Assembly (NCBI RefSeq): GCF_002803605.1 | Contig: NZ_PHRG01000018.1 | Coordinates: forward strand, 1 to 48,864 | DNA length: 48,864 nt | Direction: 5' to 3' | DNA from: Acinetobacter pseudolwoffii | Lineage (GTDB): Bacteria > Pseudomonadota > Gammaproteobacteria > Pseudomonadales > Moraxellaceae | Part shown: piece after piece, positions 23,307 to 32,285 of the stretch | How positions within the stretch are numbered: the first letter of the stretch is position 1 | Layout: each line of letters starts with the position of its first letter | The notes under the pieces: generated by a model | The model's database searches: none | Told to the model about the DNA's origin: nothing | Seen by the model: only the letters and a program-made list of their open reading frames with translations | Program-made: the position numbers and the translations under genes

Positions 23307-24191
23307 TTAGAAAGAAAGCGTTTCACCATCAATAGGAATTAAAACCTTATCTTGAATCCCTTTGTCTTTTACGTACTCTGCAAGCTCAGCACGTGTTACT
23401 GACATGTGGTTAATTGCATCCATGTGAACAGCAACCACTTTAGTATTTGGTGCTTTCTGAGTTGCACGATAAGTATCTTCTTTGCCCATAATAATGGATT
23501 CTTTAAAGCCATCAACCAAGGCGTTACCTGTATTCAAGACAATCACATCAGGTTTAAATGTTTGAATCGCTTGATCAACTTCAGAACGCCAGATGGTATC
23601 TCCTGCCACATAAACAGTTTCATGGCCAGCAGCTTCAAATACCACACCCATTGCTTCACCTAATCCAGCTTTAAGCTTAGGAATACGGTACATGGCATCA
23701 GTACCGTGTTGACCACCAGTTTTAGTGAGCTTAATCCCTTCAAAGGTCGCTTGAGTTAATACACGAACATCTTTGAAGCCTTGTGACTGAATGATTTTCT
23801 GGTCTTCTTTATTCTGTACAAACAACGGCATGTTTTTCGGAATAGTCGCTTGTGCTGCATCATCCCAATGATCTAAATGGGTATGGGTCACGATTACCGC
23901 ATCTACACCTTCTAAAATCGTTTCGGGCTTGATAGGCAAATCGACTAATGGGTTCCGTAAATAGCTACGATGAGTATCAGGAAAACCTTCATAGAATCCT
24001 TTTTTAGCAAACATTGGGTCAATTAAAAAAGTCGTATCAGCATAGGTTACTTTAATCGTTGCATTGCGAATTTCTTGTATATGCGTAACTTTAGAAGTAT
24101 CTCGCTGAACCACCTTATCATTCGCATATAAATGGACTGAAGCCATTGCCAGAGAGAGTGCAATAACAGAGCTACTTAAAATTTTATTCAT
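23307..24191 (-). CDS. Exported metallo-beta-lactamase-fold hydrolase
   Basis: 294 residues. An N-terminal signal peptide (about residues 1-23, cleavage after HLYA) points to the periplasm. The MBL metal motif is HTHLDHWD, with His103, His105, Asp107 and His108, and further ligands lie in TGGQHGTD and YVAGDT. The nearest group appears to be UlaG-like/RNase Z-type MBL proteins rather than class B beta-lactamases; the substrate is unknown. Pairing an exported hydrolase with a cytoplasmic cysteine hydrolase suggests stepwise breakdown of one compound (inference). Confidence 0.82.
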   Translation of the reverse strand: MNKILSSSVIALSLAMASVHLYANDKVVQRDTSKVTHIQEIRNATIKVTYADTTFLIDPMFAKKGFYEGFPDTHRSYLRNPLVDLPIKPETILEGVDAVIVTHTHLDHWDDAAQATIPKNMPLFVQNKEDQKIIQSQGFKDVRVLTQATFEGIKLTKTGGQHGTDAMYRIPKLKAGLGEAMGVVFEAAGHETVYVAGDTIWRSEVDQAIQTFKPDVIVLNTGNALVDGFKESIIMGKEDTYRATQKAPNTKVVAVHMDAINHMSVTRAELAEYVKDKGIQDKVLIPIDGETLSF

Positions 24192-24323
24192 GTTCCAGAT
24201 CCAATCATTTAGTCATACTCGAATCATGATAGGAAAAATTAAGCAATAAAATTGTCTTTAAGGACAATCATCGAAACTATTGGGACAACATGCTATATTT
24301 ATTATTTTAGAGAGGTAGACCGA

Positions 24324-25295
24324 ATGGCTATACCAGTGATTGGATTGTTCGTTTATCCCAATATAAATCCATTTCACTTCTCTATCCCCCATATCATTTT
24401 CAATATCAGGATTGAAGATAAACGCTTATTTGATCTGAAAATTTTTTCTATAGATGGCCAACCCGTAAAAACAGAACAGTCTATGATGATTATCCCTGAT
24501 GGGGGGATCGAACTCATTAAAGAGTCGGATCTTATTATTATTCCTGGATGGGATGATTTTAATCATGAGCCTGAAGAAGTACTTATCAATGCCCTAAATT
24601 GTGCATATCAGACTGGAATTAGAATTGTAGGGTTATGCTATGGAACTTATGCATTGGCATATGCAGGGCTGCTTGACCATAAAAAAGCAGCTACGCACTG
24701 GATGGCTGAACAAGATTTTAGTGAACGATTTCCACAGGTTCAGCTTGATAATGACGCCCTGTATGTAGAGGACCAAAGGATCGTAACCTCTGCTGGAACA
24801 GGCGCAGCGTTAGACTGCTGCTTGTACTTGGTACGTGAAATCTATAATGCACGAATTGCGAATAAAGTCTCTAGAGTAATGGTGATCCCGCCTCACCGTG
24901 AAGGTGGGCAAGCTCAGTTTATTGAACAGCCAGTCGCAGAATCGAGCCAAGATGCACAAATTAATGTATTACTTGATTTTTTAAGAAAGAATTTAGCTTT
25001 ACAACATAATATTGAAAGCCTCGCTGAACGGACACATATGACACGCAGGACGTTCACACGGCATTTTAAGAAAGCGACAGGCATGACCCTAGTCGATTGG
25101 CTGAATACTGAAAGAATCAGATTAAGTTGTGAACTTTTAGAAACGACAAACTTGTCTATCGAAAAGATAACCGAGCTTTCAGGTTTTAATAATACCGTGT
25201 CATTTAGAAAAAATTTTCGTGAAAAATATGGCACCAGCCCTCAGGCATGGAGAAAAGCTTTTGGGATCATTAATGAAAATAATCCACCCATTTAA
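24324..25295 (+). CDS. GlxA-type AraC regulator with DJ-1/PfpI domain
   Basis: 323 residues. An N-terminal DJ-1/PfpI-like domain (about residues 1-200) has the nucleophile-elbow-like segment GLCYGTYALAY. A C-terminal AraC domain with two helix-turn-helices follows (about residues 225-315, LAERTHMTRRTFTRHFKKATG and ITELSGFNNTVSFRKNF). The start is placed at ATG 24324 after agaggt; an upstream ATG at 24252 gives an atypical 24-residue extension. It is divergent from the MBL-fold gene and probably controls it. Its last codons overlap the XerD arm of the right pdif by a few bases. Confidence 0.85.
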   Translation: MAIPVIGLFVYPNINPFHFSIPHIIFNIRIEDKRLFDLKIFSIDGQPVKTEQSMMIIPDGGIELIKESDLIIIPGWDDFNHEPEEVLINALNCAYQTGIRIVGLCYGTYALAYAGLLDHKKAATHWMAEQDFSERFPQVQLDNDALYVEDQRIVTSAGTGAALDCCLYLVREIYNARIANKVSRVMVIPPHREGGQAQFIEQPVAESSQDAQINVLLDFLRKNLALQHNIESLAERTHMTRRTFTRHFKKATGMTLVDWLNTERIRLSCELLETTNLSIEKITELSGFNNTVSFRKNFREKYGTSPQAWRKAFGIINENNPPI

Positions 25296-25317
25296 CATAA
25301 TGGATATTATACGAAAT
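25290..25317 (-). other. pdif (XerC/XerD) recombination site, D/C orientation
   Basis: On the minus strand the XerC arm atttcgtataa, spacer tatcca and XerD arm ttatgttaaat all match the pdif consensus without mismatch. The XerD arm overlaps the stop region of the AraC-type gene. The XerC arm faces an IS1202-type element 5 bp away (cagtc). Confidence 0.9.
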
Positions 25318-25322
25318 CAGTC

Positions 25323-25717
25323 TGTAAGCCCAAAATAGAAATGTCCGGTTTCTCCAAAGTAAAAATGTCCGCTTTTAGAATATGCACTTTTGCGATTATT
25401 GAAGCGGACGGTTTGATATGTTGGTGTCTATGTCGGATAAAGAACTTAAACGATTGTCGGTCTTGCAGGAAATCTGCGATCAACGCATAACTCAATCCCA
25501 GGCTGCTCAGCTACTTCTACTTCATATTTCAGAATGTCAGGTCAGACGCTTACTGCAGAAATACAAAGTTCAAGGTCCAGCTGCATTAGCCCATACGGGT
25601 CGTGGCCAAACCAGCAATTCCAGGCTTTCTGAAGAACTCAGACTCAAGTGCCTCAATATTGTTTCTGATCAACTGCATGGTTTCGGACCAACCTTGGCGC
25701 ATGAAAAGCTTATTCAA
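25323..25717 (+). mobile_element. IS1202-type element, 5' fragment beside pdif
   Basis: The terminus TGTAAGCCCAAAATAG starts 5 bp from the pdif XerC arm and is the same end as that of the complete element at 6154-7637. The transposase frame from ATG 25418 follows that element's protein for about 97 residues (to LAHEKL), with a two-residue LL insertion. Coding then switches into an IS3-type sequence near 25717, so the element is truncated. Confidence 0.87.
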
Positions 25718-26070
25718 CAGGAGTTATGGTTCATTCTGACCAAGGCAGTCAGTACTGTAGTCGTGCTTTTAGAGCACTATTATTGACGAATAACTGTATT
25801 CAAAGTATGTCACGCAGTCTTGCGCAGTACACTGCTCATGTTGGGACAATGCAGTGACTGAAAGCTTCTTTCATACATTGAAAGGTCATGTAATCCATGG
25901 CGTGTGTTTGCCACTCGAAAAGAAGCGAATGCTGTCTTGTTTGACTATATCGAGATTTATTACAATCGAATCAGAAGACATTCTGCAAATGGCTGGTTAA
26001 GTCCTGAAGCCTTTGAACAAAAATATTGTAAGAATTTAGAGGGATCGACTGTCCACAATACTGTCTAGGA
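25718..26070 (+). pseudogene. IS3-family transposase 3' fragment, frameshifted
   Basis: Three reading frames together give the end of an IS3-type OrfB: GVMVHSDQGSQYCSRAF (second catalytic Asp), then a stop, then FDYIEIYYNRIRRHSANGWLSPEAFEQKY. Premature stops and frame changes show decay. A terminus-like gtctaggatcag lies near 26067. The upstream half is absent. Confidence 0.8.
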
Positions 26071-26263
26071 TCAGATAAAGGATTCTGCATCTGAAAAAGG
26101 CCTTTAGCTTAATTCTGAGCTTCGACTAATGACAAAATATAAGACTTCTACCTCTGAAAATTATAAAAAATCAATTGTTTTGATCTTTAAAGAATGAGGA
26201 TATAGTATTTGTGAAATTACTTAGCTGCTTAAAACTTAATTCTAATTGGTTAATAGGTGAAAA

Positions 26264-26725
26264 ATGAAATTAGCAGAAGCTCTCTTACTTCGAAGTGATC
26301 AACAAAAAAAAATTATTTCACTAAAACAACGTATCAATGCAAATGTATTGGTACAAGATGGTGATAAACCATCTGAAGATCCTAATGAACTATTAAAACA
26401 AGTATTTTCTTTAATTCAAGAATTTCAAAAATTAAGTTATGCAATTCATGAAACTAATGCTTTAACAAAATTAAATGATGGTCGTTCTCTACTTGCTTTA
26501 TTGTCTTTGCGTGATGAATTTGTAGAACAGCACAAAACCCTAACTGCAGCAATAAGTAATACATCTCGTGAATCTGATCGTTATAGTACGCGGGAAATAA
26601 AGTGGCATAAAGTTATTCCAGTTTCATCATTACAAAAACAAGCTGATGATATTAGTCTTAAATTACGTGATTTAAATGTGTTAATTCAGTCGAATAATTG
26701 GAAAATTGATTTGATTGAAGCCTAA
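26264..26725 (+). CDS. DIP1984-family protein
   Basis: 153 residues, mostly alpha-helical and charged, beginning MKLAEALLLRSDQQKKI and continuing with QRINANVLVQDGDKPSEDPNELL, the hallmark of the DIP1984 (septicolysin-like) family. Function is not established. No signal peptide or membrane segment is visible. It stands alone between IS debris on both sides, with ataggtgaaaa as a weak ribosome-binding region. The 190 bp before it show no gene. Confidence 0.8.
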   Translation: MKLAEALLLRSDQQKKIISLKQRINANVLVQDGDKPSEDPNELLKQVFSLIQEFQKLSYAIHETNALTKLNDGRSLLALLSLRDEFVEQHKTLTAAISNTSRESDRYSTREIKWHKVIPVSSLQKQADDISLKLRDLNVLIQSNNWKIDLIEA

Positions 26726-27011
26726 TAGTCCTTTAGATATAATCAAGTTGAACATACTGGGCGAGTACAAGATCCCTTACTTCCACAACATAGGATTGTA
26801 AATAAAGTGTAGTGGCTTGCAAAGCAAGTGGATAAGCTTAAAATTTTAAGTACAAATCAATCCATCACTTGGCAGAACTCAAATCTTTGTGCAAACAAAG
26901 TTACACGTTACTTATAACTACCATGTACTGACAGTATGTTCACCTCAATTACTAAAAATAAAGAAATGAGCAAGCATCAGCTGAAGCACATTCCTATTTT
27001 TAATTCGGTTC
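26726..27011. other. Non-coding stretch with an IS-end relic
   Basis: No gene is visible. caaatctttgtgcaaacaaag near 26880-26902 resembles the right end of IS5-type elements (compare caaatctttgtgcaacaaagcc at 34220). The rest is unassigned. Confidence 0.5.
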
Positions 27012-27190
27012 GGCTTTGTTGCATAACGAGCTGAAAGACAGATTTTGAAAATAGCGGATTCAAATCACAAGTGCGACACATTTGTAGTTAGGTGAAAAAG
27101 TTAGGTGTATTCGTAGAATCATTAGACTTTTTCAACTCGCAATTGGAAAGCACGCAATGAAGAAATACACCCAACTCTCTCAAGATGAAA
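27012..27190 (+). mobile_element. IS5-end relic followed by an IS30-type 5' fragment
   Basis: ggctttgttgcataacgagctgaaagacag is a diverged IS5-type left end. After it comes a leader and an ATG at 27157 starting MKKYTQLSQDES, typical of an IS30-family transposase N-terminus. This is cut after 11 codons by the IS66-type end at 27191. Only the two ends are recognisable; the inner limits are uncertain. Confidence 0.6.
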
Positions 27191-27430
27191 GTAAGCGTCC
27201 GCTGAGCCCCACTTTTTCTCACTCATGAATACCACGATAGTGTCCACTAAACTTTAAGTGGACACCTATTTATGGATTTAAAGACAGTTATAGACAGCAC
27301 ACCAATGCTAAAAAAGCCCCGTCGAACCTTCACGGCTGAATTTAAACATCAACTTATTCAGCAATGCCAGCAGCCAGATACATCAGTGGCTAACTTAATC
27401 GCTGCACTGGTAAACCGAATGAACTTGTAA
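27191..27430 (+). mobile_element. IS66-family 5' fragment
   Basis: The terminus gtaagcgtcc is the conserved IS66 end. A frame from ATG 27272 reads MDLKTVIDSTPMLKKPRRTF and continues TAEFKHQLIQQCQ, an IS66-type accessory protein TnpA N-terminus, but stops after 52 codons when identity is lost near SVANLIAAL. The other IS66 genes are absent. The stretch 27431-27672 shows no gene. Confidence 0.72.
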
Positions 27431-27672
27431 TAACGACTTTCGCAAGAGGTCTATTACTATCATTTAATTATTGCATTAAGTTTAATGATAGGTATTGTAT
27501 GCGATTTGGCTCGTAATCATTCAGCTATACTTTTTTGATAAAGAAAAGCATGGCTGAAAGCCATGCTTTAGAATTTACTTAATATAATTATGTCAATTTT
27601 ATAAATATTTAATACTTCTTATTTCTGAGAAATCTATAACTCTCTATACTGCTTAATCTCTATAGCTAGGCC

Positions 27673-28350
27673 TTAAATCAGCATCAATATCAAATAGGGA
27701 CCAACAAATACCATTAAAATTCCAGATAAGATCATGCATAAACATGCTGCTACTCCTTCATCTGTATGACGCAAAAAAGCTTTTACTGTTCCAAAACCAT
27801 GACCTGCATTTCCTAGTGCTGCACCTTGTGCGACATTATTCTTTAAGTTAATAAGTCCAAAAACTAAATTAGCTACTAAAACTGCTGCAATTCCAGTCAG
27901 CATAGTAAATAAAATAGATAACTCAATCGATCCATTAATTTGATTTGCGAGTTCCATTGCAAATGGAGTTGAAATAGAACGGGTCATTAAACTAAGTGTT
28001 AGTGTTCTATCTAAAGAAAAATACTGAGCTAAGGCGTATGAACTCAACACACCACTTAACATACCAAATACAATCCCTAAGCTAATAGAAATAAAATGTT
28101 TAGTAAGAATATGTTTATATTCATAAATAGGGAGAGCAAAAGCTACAGTAGTTGGTCCGATCATCCAAACTAGACCTTGGTTAAATTGCATATATTGCTG
28201 GTATTTAACCTGTAGCACGTACAATAATATAATTAGGATGAGTGGTACTGCGATACCTGGTGCTAATAACATATTAGGAAATTTATGGTAAATGCGTAGG
28301 AAAACAATGTAGCCAAATACCGTAAGTAATAAAAAAATTATACTTAACAT
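27673..28350 (-). CDS. lrgB: LrgB/CidB-family membrane protein
   Basis: 225 residues, almost entirely hydrophobic with about seven membrane segments, carrying the LrgB signatures MTRSISTPFAMEL and GNAGHGFGTVKAF. LrgB works with LrgA; the pair modulates cell-wall hydrolase activity and pyruvate or by-product flux in other bacteria. It overlaps the end of lrgA by a few bases, so translation is coupled. It is the last gene of the operon. Confidence 0.88.
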   Translation of the reverse strand: MLSIIFLLLTVFGYIVFLRIYHKFPNMLLAPGIAVPLILIILLYVLQVKYQQYMQFNQGLVWMIGPTTVAFALPIYEYKHILTKHFISISLGIVFGMLSGVLSSYALAQYFSLDRTLTLSLMTRSISTPFAMELANQINGSIELSILFTMLTGIAAVLVANLVFGLINLKNNVAQGAALGNAGHGFGTVKAFLRHTDEGVAACLCMILSGILMVFVGPYLILMLI

Positions 28351-28730
28351 TCGTTTTTTTCCTTAGCAAATTGACCTTCTAGTCTAATCCCCCAATAAAC
28401 ACTATATGCAGTGCTAATAAGGACACAGATAGTACTAAGAACTACAGTAATAATTACCTGAAATCCATAGAAAATAAATAGCTCTTTAAATTGGATCAAT
28501 CCAACTACACAAGGGATAAAAAATAGTACTAGGTGCTGAATTAAAAATTTTCCGGCAATTTCAACTGATTGTAGCCTTAGAAAACCGGTTAATAAGAAAA
28601 ATAGTAATAATATTAACCCTATAATATCACCGCTAATTTTAAGATGAAAAAGATGTTGTATACCCCCTCCTAACCCCCAAAAAATCATTATCAAGGACAA
28701 TTGTAAAAAGAATCGTGTGAATTTCCACAT
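28344..28730 (-). CDS. lrgA: LrgA/CidA-family holin-like protein
   Basis: 128 residues with four predicted membrane segments and the CidA/LrgA pattern (GGGIQHLFHLKISGDIIGL, then FFIPCVVGLIQF). It is a holin-like partner of LrgB at the inner membrane. It is the first gene of the lrgAB pair and is divergent from a LysR gene across a region with a perfect 17-bp palindrome. Such lrg/cid-LysR arrangements respond to pyruvate or acetate in other bacteria. Confidence 0.87.
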   Translation of the reverse strand: MWKFTRFFLQLSLIMIFWGLGGGIQHLFHLKISGDIIGLILLLFFLLTGFLRLQSVEIAGKFLIQHLVLFFIPCVVGLIQFKELFIFYGFQVIITVVLSTICVLISTAYSVYWGIRLEGQFAKEKNEC

Positions 28731-28775
28731 AGCTAAGTCTTCCTAAATAAATATAATTGTATTCTTTTAATTATT

Positions 28776-28818
28776 TTCCTATTATGAATAATTCTATAAA
28801 TATTATTCATAATAGGAA
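28776..28818. promoter_or_regulatory. Perfect 17-bp inverted repeat between lrgA and LysR
   Basis: ttcctattatgaataat (28776-28792) and its exact inverse (28802-28818) flank a 9-bp centre. It lies in the divergent promoter region and is the best candidate operator for the LysR protein. Its presence argues that the LysR coding sequence starts downstream of it, at TTG 28829. Confidence 0.65.
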
Positions 28819-28828
28819 TATTTTGATT

Positions 28829-29716
28829 TTGGAATTGAAGCTTCTTAGAATTTTTGTACAAGTAGTTAAATCAGGTAGTTTTTCAGCAGCCGCTGAACAA
28901 CTCTGCTATACACAACCAACGATAAGTAAATCTATACAACAATTAGAACAACAAATTGGTGAAAAATTATTCATCACTGGGTATAGGAAACGTCACGTTA
29001 AACTGACCTTTATAGGGGAACATGTTTATAAACATGCACTATCTATATTGCAGCAACATGAGGATATGCTAGACAGTATTCAAAATATAAGATCTCTCAA
29101 AGCAGGAGAATTGAGTCTAGGTTTACCTCCATTAGGTGCAATTTTAATGCATCGTTTGATTGCGCGATATCATAGAAATTATCCTGAAATTAAGCTGAAT
29201 TTTTTGGAAGTAGGCTCGTTAAAAATAGAAGAAGCCTTAGTGAATAAAAAAATTGATGTAGGAATAGTTTTAGGAAATCCACATAGTGATCTGTACTCAA
29301 TAAAAATATTAAATTCCCCTTTATGCTTATTAGCAAAACAAGATTCACATTTAACGAAATACGAGAAAATTAATTTTGATGATTTAAAAAATGAGAATTT
29401 TATATTTTATACAGATGATTTCAGTTTAACCCCCATCATATTAAGTGAAGCTCAAAAAGCAGGATTTGAACCTAATATTGTCTGTAAAAGTAGCCAATGG
29501 GATTTCATAGTAAAAATGGTAGAGGCAAATATGGGCATAGCTATTCTTCCAGAAATTTACTGTAGAAAATTTAGTAACTTAAAAAAAATATACTTCAATA
29601 GTGATGATATGACCTGGCAATTACATATGGCTTGGCATAAAGGATTAGAGATCTCTCATGCAACAAAAGCCTGGTTAAATTTAGTAAATAAATATAGTCA
29701 TGAAATAAGTCTTTAA
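28829..29716 (+). CDS. LysR-family regulator of lrgAB (CidR-like)
   Basis: About 295 residues from TTG 28829: MELKLLRIFVQVVKSGSFSA, the typical LysR start, with the helix-turn-helix at about residues 15-40 (AEQLCYTQPTISKSIQQLE). aggaata lies 11 bp upstream. Upstream ATGs at 28757 and 28784 are in frame but would put the palindrome inside the gene. The effector domain follows. Divergence from lrgAB fits a CidR-type role, inferred from position. Confidence 0.85.
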   Translation: MELKLLRIFVQVVKSGSFSAAAEQLCYTQPTISKSIQQLEQQIGEKLFITGYRKRHVKLTFIGEHVYKHALSILQQHEDMLDSIQNIRSLKAGELSLGLPPLGAILMHRLIARYHRNYPEIKLNFLEVGSLKIEEALVNKKIDVGIVLGNPHSDLYSIKILNSPLCLLAKQDSHLTKYEKINFDDLKNENFIFYTDDFSLTPIILSEAQKAGFEPNIVCKSSQWDFIVKMVEANMGIAILPEIYCRKFSNLKKIYFNSDDMTWQLHMAWHKGLEISHATKAWLNLVNKYSHEISL

Positions 29717-29756
29717 AATTACATTTAGCATAAAATCTCTTATGCGAAGTCCAATA

Positions 29757-30557
29757 TTAAATTAATCCCTTCACAAGGAAGAAGCTTGCTACAATGACCA
29801 ATAAAACTGCAAAGCATTTCTTTAACATTGCTGGTGATAAAGCATGTGCCGCCTTCGCACCAAACTTAGCCGTAATGAAACTCATGATGCTAATGCCAAT
29901 AAATGCATAAATATGCACATAACCAATGGTATTAGGTACATTAATCTCAGCATTTATACCAAAAATAATAAAACCTAATGCACCAGCAACAGCAATGGGG
30001 AGTCCACATGCCGCAGATGTTCCAACCGCCTTCTGCATGACCACACCATAGCGATTCAGGTACGGAACCGTCAGGCTACCGCCACCAATCCCAAAGATTG
30101 CTGATGCAACTCCAATCACACTACCAGCAGCAATTTGTTGACCTGATGAAGGTAAAGTTTTCGTTGGATCAATTACTTTTTTGGCACCTGTAAACATGGT
30201 ATAGGCAACCCAAATCAGAAATAAGCCAACAATGATTTGTAGATGTAATCCTGATATCAAACCTGCAATACCCGCCCCAAAAAAGCAACCAATCGCCATG
30301 GGTGGTGCTAGATTTTTAAATACCGACCAAATCACAGCCCCATTTTTATGATGCGCCATCAATGAGCTAATCGAAGTAACAACAATGGTTGCTAAAGATG
30401 TGCCTAATGCGAGGTGCATAACCACATCGGGGTCATAACCCATTTGAGTAAAGACAATAAAAAGCAGTGGCACAATAATCGTACCACCGCCGACACCAAA
30501 CAGCCCTGCTGCAAAACCAGCAAAAGCACCGATGACTAAAAAGGTTATAAGTTCCAC
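29757..30557 (-). CDS. TauE/SafE (TSUP) family anion exporter
   Basis: 266 residues with about eight membrane segments and the two internal repeats of the family (FGVGGGTIIVPLL near the N-terminus, FGIGGGSLTVPYL near the middle). Members move sulfite, sulfoacetate or related anions across the inner membrane. It lies 41 bp downstream of the flavin reductase and points the same way. A link to the sulfur/methionine genes upstream is plausible. Confidence 0.85.
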   Translation of the reverse strand: MELITFLVIGAFAGFAAGLFGVGGGTIIVPLLFIVFTQMGYDPDVVMHLALGTSLATIVVTSISSLMAHHKNGAVIWSVFKNLAPPMAIGCFFGAGIAGLISGLHLQIIVGLFLIWVAYTMFTGAKKVIDPTKTLPSSGQQIAAGSVIGVASAIFGIGGGSLTVPYLNRYGVVMQKAVGTSAACGLPIAVAGALGFIIFGINAEINVPNTIGYVHIYAFIGISIMSFITAKFGAKAAHALSPAMLKKCFAVLLVIVASFFLVKGLI

Positions 30558-30598
30558 AATAGACTAACTTTAAAAAATGAAAGGATTAAGGCGTTGAA

Positions 30599-31102
30599 TT
30601 AAGCGTGTTCCAACTGACCCACTTGATGATAAGCACGGTTAAAATACACCAGGCTTTCTTCTTGATCGCTTTGTTGAACTTGAAGCACACGACACATGAA
30701 AATACTGTGTGTACCCACTTGCTGAATGTCCTGAATTTCACAGTCAAAACTGACCAAGGCATCTTGCAAAATAGGTGAACCAGTTTCCAACGCACTCCAC
30801 TCACCTAAGTTGAAACGCTCTTCAGAACTGAATTTACTTGAAGCAAAAGCATTTGAAAGCTGTTCATGCTGAGTACTTAGTACGTTTACAGCCAAGACTT
30901 TATTTTCAACAAAATGGGCATGTGAACGGGAGGATTGATTCATACAGACCAATAACGTTGGCGGTGTATCCGTCACGCTACATACGGCAGATGCAGTAAA
31001 TCCATGCATACCTGCTTTACTCGCAGTCGTAATAACATTCACTGCTGTGGTGAGTAAAGACATTGCATTTCTAAAGTCTGTTGCTTCAATCATCTCTTTC
31101 AT
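30599..31102 (-). CDS. Flavin reductase-like protein
   Basis: About 167 residues of the flavin reductase (HpaC/DIM6-type) domain: MSLLTTAVNVITTASKAGMHGFTASAVCSVTDTPPTLLV. It would reduce FMN or FAD with NAD(P)H. The start is set at ATG 31102; an ORF start at 31177 would add 25 residues that look non-native. It follows mesD on the same strand. It may supply reduced flavin or electrons to the oxygen-dependent MesX/MesD system (inference). Confidence 0.82.
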   Translation of the reverse strand: MKEMIEATDFRNAMSLLTTAVNVITTASKAGMHGFTASAVCSVTDTPPTLLVCMNQSSRSHAHFVENKVLAVNVLSTQHEQLSNAFASSKFSSEERFNLGEWSALETGSPILQDALVSFDCEIQDIQQVGTHSIFMCRVLQVQQSDQEESLVYFNRAYHQVGQLEHA

Positions 31103-31191
31103 CTCAAATGTACATATCACGTGCTCGTGCTTTAAGTAGAACAAATCATCTTGCAATAATTTGCCCCTGCTTCGCACGAGACTACGTTTGA

Positions 31192-32235
31192 TTAAGCTTC
31201 TAGCTCTTTACGAACAATGGCAGCACCTGCGCTTAAAGCCTCAAGCTTGCCACGTGCAACTTGGCGAGAAAGTGGTGTCATACCACAGTTGGTTGAAGGA
31301 TAAAGTTTATCTGCATCAACAAATTGAAGTGCTTTACGTAAGGTATTCGCCACTTCTTCTGCAGTTTCAACTTTGCTAGTTGCTACATCAATGGCACCCA
31401 CCATCACTTTCTTACCACGGATCAATTCAATCAAATCCATTGGTACACGTGAGTTTTGGCATTCAAGTGAAATAATATCGAGCTTAGATTGTTGTAGTTT
31501 CGGGAATGACTCTTCGTATTGACGCCATTCATTACCTAAAGTTTGTTTCCAATCTGTATTGGCTTTAATGCCGTAACCATAGCAAATATGAACTGCAGTT
31601 TCACATTTTAGACCTTCAAGTGCACGTTCTAAGGTTGGTACACCCCAGTCATTCACTTCATCAAAGAATACGTTAAACGCAGGTTCATCAAATTGGATAA
31701 TGTCTACGCCTGCTGCTTCAAGTTCTAAAGCTTCTTGGTTCAAAATTTTGGCAAATTCCCAAGCCAGTTTTTCACGGCTCTTGTAGTGTCCGTCAAAAAG
31801 TGTATCAATCATGGTCATTGGACCAGGCAACGCCCATTTAATTGGCTGACTGGTTTGGCTGCGTAAAAATTTCGCATCGTCTACAAACACTGCTTTTTTA
31901 CGAGAAACTTCACCCACAACTGAAGGTACACTTGCATCATAACGATTACGAATACGCATGGTTTCACGCTTTTCGAAATCTACACCTTCAAGATGTTCAA
32001 TAAACGTGGTTACAAAGTGCTGACGGGTTTGCTCACCATCACTCACGATATCGATACCTGCAGTGACTTGCTCATGTAATGATAATTTCAAAGCATCACG
32101 TTTAGCTTCTAATAATTCTTCGCCTTCAAGCTTCCATGCAGACCATAATTTTTCAGGTTCAGCTAACCAAGACGGTTTTGGCAAGCTACCCGCAGTTGAA
32201 GTTGGGAGTAAAAGTTTCGGTTGTGTAAGCGCCAT
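31192..32235 (-). CDS. mesD: MesD-type folate-independent methionine synthase
   Basis: 347 residues homologous to the C-terminal catalytic domain of cobalamin-independent methionine synthase, without the folate-binding N-terminal domain. The zinc/thiol ligands are present: HIC (AVHICYGYG), Glu in SLECQNSRV and Cys in STNCGMTPLS. Such core synthases paired with a DUF1852 protein are the MesD family, known in Acinetobacter, which makes methionine without methyl-folate and needs oxygen. It follows mesX at 50 bp. The methyl donor in the cell is not known from the sequence. Confidence 0.85.
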   Translation of the reverse strand: MALTQPKLLLPTSTAGSLPKPSWLAEPEKLWSAWKLEGEELLEAKRDALKLSLHEQVTAGIDIVSDGEQTRQHFVTTFIEHLEGVDFEKRETMRIRNRYDASVPSVVGEVSRKKAVFVDDAKFLRSQTSQPIKWALPGPMTMIDTLFDGHYKSREKLAWEFAKILNQEALELEAAGVDIIQFDEPAFNVFFDEVNDWGVPTLERALEGLKCETAVHICYGYGIKANTDWKQTLGNEWRQYEESFPKLQQSKLDIISLECQNSRVPMDLIELIRGKKVMVGAIDVATSKVETAEEVANTLRKALQFVDADKLYPSTNCGMTPLSRQVARGKLEALSAGAAIVRKELEA

Positions 32236-32285
32236 GTCTAATCTTCTTTGTCTAAATTCGTAAATCTGTTTATCAATTTAATGGA

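Larger units (their letters stand above)
22635..25317. mobile_element. pdif module: cysteine hydrolase, MBL-fold protein, GlxA-type regulator
   Basis: A 2.6-kb unit with two intact, oppositely oriented pdif sites (C/D at 22635, D/C at 25290) whose XerD arms face inward. It contains exactly three genes: two on the minus strand and a divergent regulator. Inverted pdif pairs around small gene sets are the established form of Acinetobacter pdif modules. This gene content is not one of the antibiotic, metal or toxin-antitoxin types I know. Mobility is inferred. Confidence 0.75.

Noticed and set aside
24252..24323. Upstream start for the GlxA-type regulator
   Set aside because: The 24-residue extension is unlike the family, and a good ribosome-binding site precedes ATG 24324.
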